64,000 nt of DNA from Phallus indusiatus (lineage: Eukaryota > Basidiomycota > Agaricomycetes > Phallales > Phallaceae), in the NCBI GenBank assembly GCA_027605045.1, contig JAQFWX010000013.1, positions 979,771 through 1,043,770 on the forward strand, read 5' to 3'. Position 1 is the stretch's first letter. The number at the start of each line of letters is the position of its first letter. Below, one piece after another: positions 45,320 through 56,172 of the stretch. The notes beneath the pieces were generated by a model that was given only the letters and a program-made list of their open reading frames with translations, ran no database searches and was not told the DNA's origin. The position numbers were made by a program, and so were the translations under genes.

Positions 45320-46756
45320 TCATTCCAGTTTTCTTTTTTTTGAAACCCTTCCACTACGTCTAACTTCGGGTGGTATAACAACGGACATTCCTTCGGGTGG
45401 TCCAAAATCATGATTGTCTAATTCGTCTTCAACGTCATTATCATAAGAATGTGGACGCTTCTGTGGTGATTTGGCCCTGCCAGCCCTTGATATCACTGCT
45501 CCGGATCCGTCCGTTTGCGACGGCGGCGGGGACTGAGACGATTGCTTTTCTGCTTCCTCATTTTCTTTGCCTTGGGAAGCCTTTATTACAGCAACATTGG
45601 AAGGATTAAGCAGCGGAGATAGAAGTTCATTAGATTTTGCATTGAGGTGATTCCCAGTCGCTGCCGGTTCAGTATCACCAGATTCCACGTTGGCATCTCC
45701 ATCTATGGACAACCCATCGGTGAACCTTTGATCGGATTTCCGAAAGCCATCATCGGAAGATTGTCGGGATGAAGCTAACGTAGAAGATGTCGACGAGGCT
45801 CTGCCAAGGGTCGTGCGAGGTGTACTGAGTTCCGGTGACGAGATTTTCTCTTCGGAGGTGTGAGGTTTTTGTCGAGAAGCGAGAGGATAAGCTTCATTGG
45901 CGACGGGCTGAAGCTCAGACTTTCGCTTCTCAGCTGAATCTTGGGTTGTGGTAGGCTGAGGTTCAGAGCCACTAGCGGGTGCAGGAGCCGTTTCTTCGGC
46001 ATCGACGGTTCCACCCATGGCTGGATCCTCAAGAACCTCGGGATCATAGTCTGGGGTCTGGTCAGCTGGAGAGCGCCGCCTTGTTCGACGTGATCTGGCT
46101 TGGGAACGAGTTGTTAATCTAGTAGAGGGTTTGGGCGTAGTCTCATCGGCAGGGGCAGATTTACCGACTTTTGCCGAATTAGCGTCATTAGATCCTGTAG
46201 CTTGGTTATTTGCAGAAGCAGAAGTAGCGTATCTCCCATTATTCGAGGAGCGAGCTGTAGTCCGAGCCCTTTTCCGGGGAGGTGAATCATAATCGTCGAG
46301 GAGGAGGAGATCGTACGCAGAATCGTTAGGGCGTGTAGCTACACGTGAAGTGCGTTTTGGGTGTTCGCCACGAATAGAGGAAACAGCGGCAGCTGCAGCC
46401 GAACGAGTCGTTACACCGACATGGTTTGCACGGGACTCATCAGCCATGCGAGCGTAGAATTCGTTATAAGCGGCTTCGCGTAACGCAATGCGTTTATCGC
46501 GCTGGATGATTTCGGCTCGAGTTTCTTTGTAAAGATAAATATTTCGGTGAGATGATGCTGTTATGCGAGACCAAGGAAAGTGAGGGGGATATGGCTGGAA
46601 TAGCCGGTGTGGGGCGGATGGGGACATGGATTGGATGGAGGGTTGATTTGTGGATAACAATGTAGAAGAGAGAGAGAAGTTGAAGCTGATGACGAGCAGG
46701 ATGATTCCTGCATCGATGACAATGGCGGTGGTAGCGATGGAGCCAACACGAGGCAT
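45320..46756 (-). CDS. Disordered, probably nuclear protein of unknown function
   Basis: This is a single open frame of 478 codons without introns, unusual in this window. The ATG at 46756 begins with one hydrophobic segment (IATTAIVIDAGIILLVISF) that might be a membrane anchor. If translation instead starts at the internal Met of MSPSAPHRLFQPYPPHFPW, that segment is lost. A helical, charged patch follows (ETRAEIIQRDKRIALREAAY). The rest is low in complexity, with many Ser, Thr, Glu and Pro residues and basic clusters such as PPRKRART and RSRRTRRRS. The C-terminus RRSGRVSKKRKLE looks like a nuclear localisation signal. I do not recognise a domain. The gene is divergent from UTP25 and shares a 450 bp G-rich promoter with it. 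Confidence 0.75.
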   Translation of the reverse strand: MPRVGSIATTAIVIDAGIILLVISFNFSLSSTLLSTNQPSIQSMSPSAPHRLFQPYPPHFPWSRITASSHRNIYLYKETRAEIIQRDKRIALREAAYNEFYARMADESRANHVGVTTRSAAAAAVSSIRGEHPKRTSRVATRPNDSAYDLLLLDDYDSPPRKRARTTARSSNNGRYATSASANNQATGSNDANSAKVGKSAPADETTPKPSTRLTTRSQARSRRTRRRSPADQTPDYDPEVLEDPAMGGTVDAEETAPAPASGSEPQPTTTQDSAEKRKSELQPVANEAYPLASRQKPHTSEEKISSPELSTPRTTLGRASSTSSTLASSRQSSDDGFRKSDQRFTDGLSIDGDANVESGDTEPAATGNHLNAKSNELLSPLLNPSNVAVIKASQGKENEEAEKQSSQSPPPSQTDGSGAVISRAGRAKSPQKRPHSYDNDVEDELDNHDFGPPEGMSVVIPPEVRRSGRVSKKRKLE

Positions 46757-47206
46757 GATCTCCCATCGTATAGTTTCGTGAGGGAATAAGTCAGCCTTGG
46801 TTTACGAGAATTGCTCGGCATTGCTGTAGGGCACAGCGATGAGAGTGGGGGTGCGTAAATATGAAAGGGAAGTTGCGCTAGAGGATGGCAAAGGGGAAGG
46901 GGGGCACTGAGCTGAACGATGGGAAGCGGTGGGCGGGGAGAGGGAAAAGAAAGGAAGTAATGAAGGAGACGGTGGGCGGAGCAGCCGATAAACGTCGGGG
47001 GATCCTCAGAGACGGCGGCGGCGATGAGGAGGACAGCGAACGGAACGACCTGGAGAGGGGGACGATGGCGGAGAAGAGAGAGGCAGGAGCGAGTGACAAG
47101 TCAAAGCGAACGACACATTCTTTTTTGCAGGTGAATGTCATCACGTGACACTCATCATCGTGCCGTCTCGCGTCGCCGTACCGAGTTTTTTCAGACCACA
47201 CTCGCC
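46757..47206. promoter_or_regulatory. Bidirectional G-rich promoter region
   Basis: This 450 bp region separates the divergent starts at 46756 and 47207. The plus strand is strongly purine- and G-rich from 46880 to 47100. At 46921-46944 there are four G-runs with loops of 7, 1 and 4 or similar, a canonical G-quadruplex pattern. No TATA box is evident, fitting a housekeeping-type shared promoter. Confidence 0.5.
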
Positions 47207-49622
47207 ATGGAAGACATAAACGATATCAAAACACAATTATTGACTCTTCTGAACGCCTCGGCCTCAAAGAGGCAAAAGGAATTCACTGAGGAGACTCCTT
47301 TGGGGCCCGTCACAAAGAAAAGGGCGAGAAAAAGCCCAACACCGCCTCCAGAACCACTGCAAGCTGCAGATGACGAAAATCCCACTCAAGTCGATGAGGA
47401 AGAAGTCCCTTCAGATCACGAACAAGACAGTAAGTGCATTTATCGAAGGGAAATCCCTGTTTTACAACCTCTCATGCTTTGAATTCAGCTACTGAAACGG
47501 TCTACAAAACGCACTTTGGCGCAGAAACAAAACTACTATCCGACACCGTTAGAGAAGCCGTCAATCAAAATAAATGGAGTAAATCTACACTAAAACGAGG
47601 GAAACTGGGTGTCTCAGTACTCTCTATTCCCGAAACATCCCAAAGCAGCGTTGAGGACAGCGTATCAATCCCAGAAAAACTTCGCTCAGCTTACGACGCC
47701 CGAGCAACCAAACTATCATCCGGTAGGTCATATCAGTATTTTCTGTGTCGTTGTTGAGTCTTTCAACCTCCACATTTTTAGCCGATAATCAATTTCAAGC
47801 TGATGTGTTGAACACTCTTTCTCGCTACCAAGACCTTTTCATCGGCCGGACAGAACTGAAAAACAATGCCATCACTCGCGATGCCATTTCTCTTCATGCA
47901 CTGAACCATATATTCAAGTATATTTGTTTACAAAAGTCTTTCTATTACCGCGAGCTAACCAAATACTGATATCAGCATCCGTCGCCGTGTACTAAAAAAC
48001 AATGAACGTATTCACCACTCGCAAAACGACACTGCAGTTGACCCACCACCGGATATTCAAGATCAAGGCTTTACTCGTCCCTCGATTCTCATTCTTCTTC
48101 CCTTCCGATCAAGTGTCCACCGATGGGGAGAGTCCATTCTATCCCATCTCCCAAATCACCAAGTTGAGAACCGTTCACGGTTCGTATCCGAGTTTACCCT
48201 TCCATCAGGGACAGTGGATAAACTTGCCACCGCCGAACCAGGAACATATCCTGCAGATCATGTAGACACTTTCAAAGGCAACGTGGATGACAACTTCAGA
48301 GTGGGCGTGAAAGTTACAAAGAAGGCAGTCAAACTGTTTTCGGGCTTTTATCAATCCGATGTTATCCTTGCAAGCCCTTTGGGGCTGAGAATGGTTATCG
48401 AACGGGACAAGTAAGTGTTTTTATTGCAGAACGTGATTGTGTTATGTTGACTGGTGGCGTTGTGATAGTAACGCCGATTTTCTTTCTTCCATCGAAGTCC
48501 TCATTATGGATCAGGTCAATGTTCTTACCATGCAGAATTGGGATCACGTTATAGTAGGCTTCGTGGTATAGCAATACAACCAATACTAATCTCGTTGCTA
48601 GTTTATCCTCGACCGCTTAAACCAGCTACCAAAAGAAGCTCGTGACGCAGACTTTTCTCGAATAAAGCCCTGGTATCTTGATGGATAGTACGCACCAACT
48701 CGTACTCAGCGTATTTCACTCCCTAACTTAGTCCCATCTAGCGCATCATACCTCCGTCAATCCATTCTCTTGTCACCCTTCGAAACACCAGAAATGCGGG
48801 CGGTTTATAATAGACACTGCAAGAATGTCGCCGGAAAGTTGAAAACCGAATGCTTCTGGAAGCCAGTCAACGTCCCAGAAGGCGTAGACCAGGTATTCTT
48901 TTCATGTTCTCAACGATCCAAGAATACACGTACTGAATGTTTATACAGAAATTCTTGAACTTTGAATGCCCTTCACATACTCAAGAGCCGAATAAACGTT
49001 TCGAGTATTTCACTACACAAGTTCGTATCATCAGTGAAACCGGAATGGACCGTAAAGCTGATTTGATCTGCTCAGGTCCTTCCTCCGATTCTCAAATCAG
49101 CCGTACAAAGCACAAACCTAGTCATTTTCATATCATCCTCATTCGATTTCATACGTATTAAGAATTACCTTCGCAAACAACCGGATCTCTCCGACGCCGT
49201 CACCGTTCTCTCAGAGTGCGCTTCTTCCAATCTCAAGCATATCCCGAATCGTATCTGACAAATTAAAACCCTTTTTAGATATTCAACAAACCAAGACATA
49301 TCCCGTGCCCGACAAGCGTTCTTCAGCGGTGGAAAACGGATCTTATTGATGAGCGAGCGGTTTCATTTCTTCAGAAGGTAAATAGTCCTTTGGTATTCTC
49401 GCATCCGGCAACGTGCCCAGCAATTGCCTGAACCCGGTATTGATTTACTTCCGCTCCCGTTTCCCCTTTAGGTACCGCATTCGTGCTATCCGCAATATCA
49501 TATTCTACGGTCTTCCGGACCACGCACAATTCTACTCTGAATTGCTATCGTATCCATTCTTAGACGACGGCGTTCAGTCAAGCGATGTTTGTGCTGGTCT
49601 TTATATTGCAAATACGATTTGA
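47207..49622 (+). CDS. UTP25: UTP25 / digestive-organ-expansion-factor (DEF) homologue
   Basis: This nucleolar protein belongs to the U3 snoRNP-containing small-subunit processome and is needed for early 18S rRNA processing. It has a helicase-like fold without active motifs. The ATG at 47207 starts a charged N-terminus. Conserved stretches appear in order over about ten exons: TVYKTHFGAE, LNTLSRYQDLF, ILILLPFRSSVHRWGESIL, DNFRVGVKVTKKAVKLFSGFY, SDVILASPLGLRMVIE, FLSSIEVLIMDQ, and RYRIRAIRNIIFYGLPDHAQFY near the end. The frame stops at 49620-49622. However, two bases further on, another frame encodes CKYDLMKLERIVGS and stops at 49676-49678, which is the expected family C-terminus. A 2 nt slip in tatattgc explains this. 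The gene is otherwise intact. Confidence 0.88.
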
Positions 49623-49678
49623 TGAAATTGGAACGGATAGTTGGGAGTGTGAATGGGAAAAAGATGATTGAGCAATGA

Positions 49679-50339
49679 TGAGATTATAAGATGTTGATTT
49701 GTCACGTAATGTAAACTCTTCCGCCTTTGTTTTCGCCTTTATATCTTATTACCATAAGAGATTTTCAGATTGTACTACATTTGGGTATCGTGCATGCTTT
49801 CGATGTATTCACCGTTTTGTTTTGATGGATCTCCTTTATCGATTTTGTGTGAACATACACATCTGCAGGATCGATCAGCATTAACGCGTATGTCGCGTGT
49901 TGACGGCGCATGTGGCAAATCAGTGAATCAAGATCTCTTGTACCAACCTGCCGATGAGCCGATTTGGAAATACTATCCTTGTGATCCGACTTGCGTCTTA
50001 TCTAAGCGGCGCTCACGCCGACTAACAAAAAGTTGATGCGAACATAAAAAAAAACTATTGGTGCATACGTGAAGCGTTTCGATGACCGATCGGTGAGCTT
50101 GACTCGTGAGTAGACGGCAATTGGTCTCGGGCTGTGGAAACAGAGCTCGGCTGCGCCTTGCGCGCACTGCAGCGGTATACTGATTATATATGTAAACTTA
50201 ATTGACCGTGCACAATGTTTTGATTGTTGCACGTTGAATTGTTTTACTTAGGTTGACGCTCGGTCATGCAGGAGAAAGAACAAAAAGTGAGGTCCGTTTC
50301 AAGCATTTCGATAAAATTGAGGTAATGCCCGCGTTAAAT
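49679..50339. other. Intergenic stretch, no gene seen
   Basis: Short frames at 49699-50036 show no motif. The region ends where the duplicated S53 upstream sequence begins. Confidence 0.4.
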
Positions 50340-51645
50340 TACATACATGCTTCATTCTAACATTAAAACGCAAGGCTTGAGGCTAATTATGAACATACCA
50401 GTCCAAAGGGAATACACGTTACAGGAATTATAGATAATATGAGACCTTCATTAGGTGATTCGGATGAATATTATCTATTATAACAACAGATAACAACCCA
50501 ACTCAGTGCATTTGCATCCGTCCTGTGCACCGCATTGAATACCCTGACTTGCCCGAACGAACGAACGAACGGTCAGCTCTTCATATAAAACACCTTACAC
50601 TTATGCCATTCTTACAGTCACGTTATTACGCTATTTGAACGGTCTATTCTCATGAGGTACATTATCTCCTTTTTAATAACCCTATCCCCAATCATCTCCC
50701 TATCTCATGCCTATTCTGGGAGAGTCGTCCATGAAAAGCGGGATTCTTTGCCAGAAAATTCGATGAGAGCGTAAGATTTCATTTCGTAATGCATAATATT
50801 TTTTCTCATCTCTCTTTTTTGTAGAATCGTGGATATCCAGATATCTCTGTAAATGGGTATGCCCCATCATTGTAATTCTCATAGATCTGACTAAAAAACT
50901 CGTAGTTGTCAGCATACGATAGCCGTAAGTTTTTCGTTTTTCGATATGGTGTATAGTAAAATATGGGTTTACATATGAATACAACCAGGTGAATGGCGGA
51001 TTCACGACTGAACTTCCGCCTCAACACCAATCTTCGCTTCTATGATCACAGCTATTAATGATGCTAGAAGGAAAATTGGGAAAGGCACTGTCGGATTCAT
51101 AAACCCCGTGGTAAGTGATTCTTCGGGCATTCGTGCTATTATTCATACCAGACAACCTTTCCTTTTTTAGATATACTCTTCAAAGTTTCAAGACGCTTTT
51201 AATGATATAACAGACGGAAGTAATCCCAATTGCGGTGAGTTTTCGGTTTCTTTCCGGTTTCTTTGTAAAGGAGCACTTACTGAAATGGGTAATGCAGGCA
51301 CTGGTGGCTTTGTTGCGTAAGAATAAATTTGCAATCCCGGATGTACATGAACTTACATTAATCTATAGAGCTGAAGGATGGGATCCAGTTACTGGGCTAG
51401 GAACACCTAATTTCTCCAGGATGCTTGATTTATGGCTACAATTGCCGTGATTTTTCGGCTAAGAAATTTGTTTTTGTTTTGCGACGTGGATGATGTTATT
51501 ATTTATTGTGATTATTTATATGAAATTTGGCGAGCTCCATATTATTAGACTTACATATTGGGCTATTTTGGGTTATGCGCAGAATCTCATTTGCGAGTTG
51601 AGACACCCTGATTTTTGTTTGAATACTGGTAGCTAACTAGTCACA
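50340..51645 (+). repeat. Inverted segmental duplication of the S53 locus, internally deleted
   Basis: The plus strand here matches the minus strand of about 28690-32060, including promoter, signal peptide exon, 3' exons and 3' flank. About 2.1 kb of the parent, from residue ~35 to the splice donor near 29565, is missing. The junction near 50760 reads gaaaattcgatgagagcgtaag. Confidence 0.85.
50652..51450 (+). pseudogene. Truncated S53 tripeptidyl peptidase copy
   Basis: This is the coding remnant of the duplicated sedolisin. The ATG at 50652 opens a signal peptide like that of the parent and the first pro-domain residues (VVHEKRDSLPEN), then reads into the deletion junction and stops at 50772-50774 after about 40 codons. 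Most of the pro-domain and the first half of the catalytic domain are absent, including the Glu/Asp pair and the oxyanion Asp. The exon with the catalytic Ser is damaged: the parent's FGTSASAP motif is interrupted by a small deletion near 51005-51020. The C-terminal exons (GKGTVGFINPV and GWDPVTGLGTPNF) remain well conserved and end at 51448-51450. The duplication is young enough that introns and flanks still align. It cannot encode an active protease. Confidence 0.88.
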
Positions 51646-52104
51646 GATGTATGCTGAATAACTATTTATCTTCTCAGTTTCTGGTCAGGCTTTCCTTATA
51701 GGGAAGCTTCATGACGAAGATAACTTGAAGGTTGAAAGAGCAAGTCGTTTTCGGGTATATGCGGCGGGGATTTTGACTCGAGTCTCGGATAAATATCTCC
51801 GGCTATCCATCCAGTTTCAGTTAGCGTTCAGAAGTCCGTATAGAGGTATTCCAAGTCGATAAAATGACACAGAGGCATTATCCTGAAAATTCGCTATACA
51901 TCATTCGCTGCATATACGTGCTGTACTGTATTTACGTCAGTCGTCCAATCACCAGTCGACTACTCACATGACCAATTGAACGATGTGCTTTTCTCCTCGG
52001 GCCGATCCCGGGACCCGTTGCACTGTTCCGCCTTACTTAAAGAGTCGAATCAGCGCACATCGATTAAGTATCATCGGTCGCGAACTCACAGCGTGAAAGC
52101 TGCA
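51646..52104. other. Intergenic stretch, SDR promoter
   Basis: No gene is seen. This lies between the end of the duplicated segment and the ATG of the SDR gene. Confidence 0.4.
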
Positions 52105-53445
52105 ATGTCCGATTCTACTTACACTTACGAAACGTTCAGAGCTCAGAACTTGTTTGATGTCAGTGGTTGGGTTGTTGTAGGTAAAATGCTATTGACACCT
52201 TGAAAATTTGAACCACACGAATTCTGATACTTCATTTTTTAGTGACGGGAGGTGGAACAGGATTGGGATTGATAGCTGCTCAAACATTTCTTGCGAACGG
52301 TGCATCGAGAGTGTGTGAGAGAAACGCTCTCTTACAGCTGATCCACTCGTATTAACCAACGGTTTCAGATATAACTGGTCGACGTTCGGAGACGCTTGAA
52401 ACAGCTCGTGCGAGCTATAATGGACCTGGAGAAATAGTTCCTTTTGTGGGAGATGTAACGAAGAAAGAAGATATCCAAGGTACTCCGGCACTTTATCCAG
52501 AAGGAACTACATCATCTAATCCTTATGACATACATAGCTCTAGTTGCATTTATCAAACAGAAAGGCGACGCACATGTCAATCTTCTCATAAACAATGCGG
52601 CTGTAGGCGGTGTCAAGAACGATTTTTTCAAGAAAACAACTCCAGAAGAAGTATCTGAGTCTTTATTCGCTTCTACATTCGAAGAGTGGAATACGACGCT
52701 GCATCTCAACGCCACTGCTATATTTTTCATGGCTGGTAAGCTAATTATTGATATAACACGAATACGTCAATAAAAATTAACTTCGCAATAACAGCTGGAT
52801 TACTCCCTTTACTCGCGGCAGCACGCAACAAATTTCCGACCCCAGGCTGTATAATAAACGTCTCTTCAATGTCCGGAATGACCAAACAATCTCAGGTACG
52901 TGTGATTCCATACATATGCACCAAACAACTCACAGTGTACGTGCGTCAGGGCGGTCAATTTGCATACAATGCTTCGAAGTGAATTATCTTCATCAACTTG
53001 ATCTCAGAAAACTAATCGCAACTTTTGAAAATACCAAACAGAGCAGCTACAATCTCGCTAACTCAACAATTAGCATACGAATTTCGAAACCCCGAATTGA
53101 ACGTACGTGTTAACACTGTAGCACCTGGATTTTTCCCTTCAGAGGTGAGTAGTCGTGATTTTTAATCAGCCATAACATAACCCGCCTCCTACAGATGACT
53201 CCCGCCAAAATATTCTCTCCCGACCCCGAAATCACGAGATCACAATGGGGTGTTCCGCTAGGTAGAATCGGTACGTACATGTACTCTTTTCGGTTTTCTC
53301 TTCCCACATAGGTCCTAAACCCGTTTCTCTTCCTACAGGAAATCCTAAAGAATACGCACAAGCAATTCTTGCATTAGCATCTGACACATACATAAACGGA
53401 AGTGTACTTCTTGTTGATGGAGGATGGTTGTTAGAGCAGTCTTGA
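52105..53445 (+). CDS. Short-chain dehydrogenase/reductase (classical SDR)
   Basis: This is an NAD(P)-dependent oxidoreductase with a Rossmann fold. The ATG at 52105 starts MSDSTYTYETFRAQNLFDV. After the first intron the cofactor motif reads VTGGGTGLGLIAAQTF, a TGxxxGxG pattern. The second strand reads YITGRRSETLETA, where the RR context after the strand favours NADP. NNAAVGG follows, then INVSSMSG with the catalytic Ser, then YNASKAATISL with the YxxxK pair split by an intron near 52970-53060. The C-terminus reads VNTVAPGFFPSE, then GRIGNPKEYAQAILALASD, then GSVLLVDGGW. About six introns are present and all active-site residues are there. The substrate is unknown. Relatives in fungi include gluconate 5-dehydrogenase-like and rhamnolipid (RhlG)-type enzymes. 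Confidence 0.88.
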
Positions 53446-53557
53446 GTAAAGCTTGTTCGACGCAGCATGTGTTATTTGTATTTAAATGTTCTTTCTGTCA
53501 CTGATGTACAAACAAACGGGATGAACAACCAGATCCGCACATAAATTCAGGTGTACA

Positions 53558-56172
53558 TCACAAAAACCACCCATTCAGTGCATCCATGCCATTGGCAATC
53601 GCTTCACTCACACCCTGGGCAAGCGCCCCTGCCAACTCCCAAATCTCCCTATCCTCTCCCTTTAACTCGCGATCGTAGAGACCACTCCGAAAATTGTTCT
53701 TGACGAACAATGTACTCTCAATGGGACAAACGGTTCCCGCGGGTGGGAGTATTCCATCTCTGAAATAGTTTCGAATATGTTTTATAGCCACGGGAGACAT
53801 TCCTGCGCCTAGAGAGTTGGTCTACATTTGTGATCAACAAAAATTATTCGAAGGATTATGATAAAGGTAAGCGGCTTACCCCAGGGCTGTCGATGGTCAT
53901 GAAGACGGAATTGGAAAATCCTTCAGAAACTTTCTTGGAGCTGGAAATTTATTGTTATTTGGCGAATAATCTAAAGTGGAAAACTCACCCAGCCCAAGGA
54001 GTAACGGCATCTGAGGAAGGAAATAAAAAGGTTTAACTGGGTTGAACAAATTTATGGGAAATACCTTGACAGCTTACCAAGAGTGTTACCAATAACGAGC
54101 AAAGGGAAGGAAGTATTCTTATTGAATCCACCTAAAATGAAACATTAAGAATATTGCCAGAATGAAACCTCACGAACCAAAACAAACCTTCGTATCGTTC
54201 CTTCGCCTTGATTCTCCAACCTCTAAAAAAATGAACATACTCAAAAAAGAAGAAAAAAACATAAAGAACAAAAACATACGAGCATCCAATACGAACTTGA
54301 GACCAAAGATCAGCAAAAACAGACACTTCTCGAAGCTCCTTCAAATACTCCAAAACTTCTTCGTATGAATTTTCCTCAAGCGGAGTATCGCCACATCTAA
54401 TAGCGAACGCCCCATCTAAAATTTCAGTAGGCAAAACATCAGACTGCGTACTACCCCCATCGCATTTCGGAGGTGGAGCTCTGATAAGCATACGCATAAG
54501 CGGCACACCATTACCCTTTTCCAGCGCAGCAAGCGCCTCAAAAAGAGCCTCCATCCGCCCAGAGAAAACATTGTTTAACGCGTTGTAAAACACGAGTTTA
54601 GCGTTTGCATATTCGATAATTGCATAATCGCCTGTGCTATTGTCGAAAACGGGAAAAGGGTTGCGCATGAACGAGAGGAAGACGGCGTCAAATCTGAGTT
54701 CGACATTGGCAGGCGTTGAGGCGTAAAGAGGGCAATCTTTTGGACCGGCTGCGACGCAGGCTTCAAAAACGTAAGATATGATTTTGTCGATATCCTTGAG
54801 GGAGTTCATCCAACGACCTTTACATGGGTGTGAAAAAGGTATATGAAGAAAATGTGACTGACATACCTGAATAGTAATCCGAAAACTCCATAGCACCTTG
54901 GAGACAAAAAAAAGGGTTTAGGGAAAGCCGGTGTCGCGCTAATAAATGTGACATACCATCAAGAATAATGCGTCCAACGCGATCCTATGAAAAACAGGTT
55001 ACAAACCAAGTAGGATTCGAATTAGTCATTAAAAAAACATACAGGGAACATAGCAGCAAGCCTGGAGGCAAAAAAAAATCAATGAATAATCCACGTCAAA
55101 CGACAAAAACAACATACGTTCCACCAAGTGTTGATCCATATGACAAGCCCCAGAAATTGACCTTATCGAACCCAAACGCCTCCGTGATATTCACGATATC
55201 ACGCGCTGTGGCAACCGTACCAACATATTCGGCTGCATGACTTGACGGGGAATGAAGTGCTAGTTGGCCAAACATGTCCGCTCGAGAATAAAGTAGCGGT
55301 AATCCCTCGGGAAGCTTGGTCAAATTAATCAAGGGTGGATCTCTTGCGCGCCATATTGCGCGTTCAATGTCGTTTGGATGATTTAAAATTTTCGGCGTCG
55401 AGGCGCCGATACCTGAAGAAAGAAAGGTTTAGTGATAAGATATTGACTAAAAGCGTGTATCAATAACCTCTTGGATCAACGCCAACAATGTCGTATTCTG
55501 GACCTACAACCTTTTGGAGGACATCGCCGACCATGTGTGTTAGCAGTATGCCTGATTTTCCAGGTACACCTAAAAAAAGTTATGTGTAAGAATTCCTTGA
55601 ACGATTCTAGCATTAAATCTTGCTATATATTCTCGTACCTGCGCCTATCATAATAGGCCCGCGGTATTCTTTGTGGGTAGCTGGTATGCGGACTAAACCG
55701 ATTGCGACCTTTTCACCGTTCGAGGGGTTGAAGTGGTCCATTGGAAGCTAACAAGAGTGAATAACATCGATAGAAATTTGGATGTACGTATACATACTTC
55801 TATTCGTGCGCACTCTCTCCGTTCACCACAGACATGCCATTTGAGATCGGGACTGGGAACAATCTGAAAATCGGCTCAATAAAAGCTCTATGCCATTTCA
55901 ACATGGTAAACACCGCGCACTTTACTCCATTCATAATTCAGAGGTGTCACAACGTTGGTAGTTGAAGAGGTATCGTCGTTTGTAGGAGGGTAATGAAAAT
56001 GAGCATTGCTATGAAAGGGCGAATTTAGAAGAAACAATGACAGCGCTGTAGCTGCAAGCGTCAACACAAGCCACGCAATTGCGCCTCGAAATATAGCAAC
56101 GAAAGAGTTACGACCGGGTGTGGATGGCTCTTCAAAAAGCGTCACGTTGTGCCGTTTCTTTTGCTTCTCCAT
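53558..56172 (-). CDS. Membrane-anchored alpha/beta hydrolase, TAP-like (S33 type)
   Basis: This is probably a type II membrane or secreted hydrolase related to bacterial and fungal tripeptidyl aminopeptidases. The ATG at 56172 (MEKQKKRHNVTLFEEPS) precedes one transmembrane helix (IAWLVLTLAATALSLFLL). The luminal hydrolase domain follows. It shows LPMDHFNPSNGEKVAIGLVR, the oxyanion region, VVGPEYDIVGVDPRGIGAS, and the nucleophile elbow WGLSYGSTLGG (about 55150-55190). The acid residue lies in VIGNTLDAVTPWAG. The TAP-like C-terminal block follows, containing IKHIRNYF. In the expected catalytic His position (usually SPGH) I read SPG followed by TNSLGAG after a clean splice, so the His seems to be missing. 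About ten introns are present. Confidence 0.82.

Noticed and set aside
46885..47148. 87-codon Lys/Gly-rich plus-strand frame in the divergent promoter
   Set aside because: The composition reflects the purine-rich strand. There is no motif, and it overlaps the UTP25 leader.
55005..55025. tRNA T-loop-like string (aggattcgaattag)
   Set aside because: No acceptor stem, D-arm or anticodon arm is found around it. It lies in an intron of the hydrolase gene.
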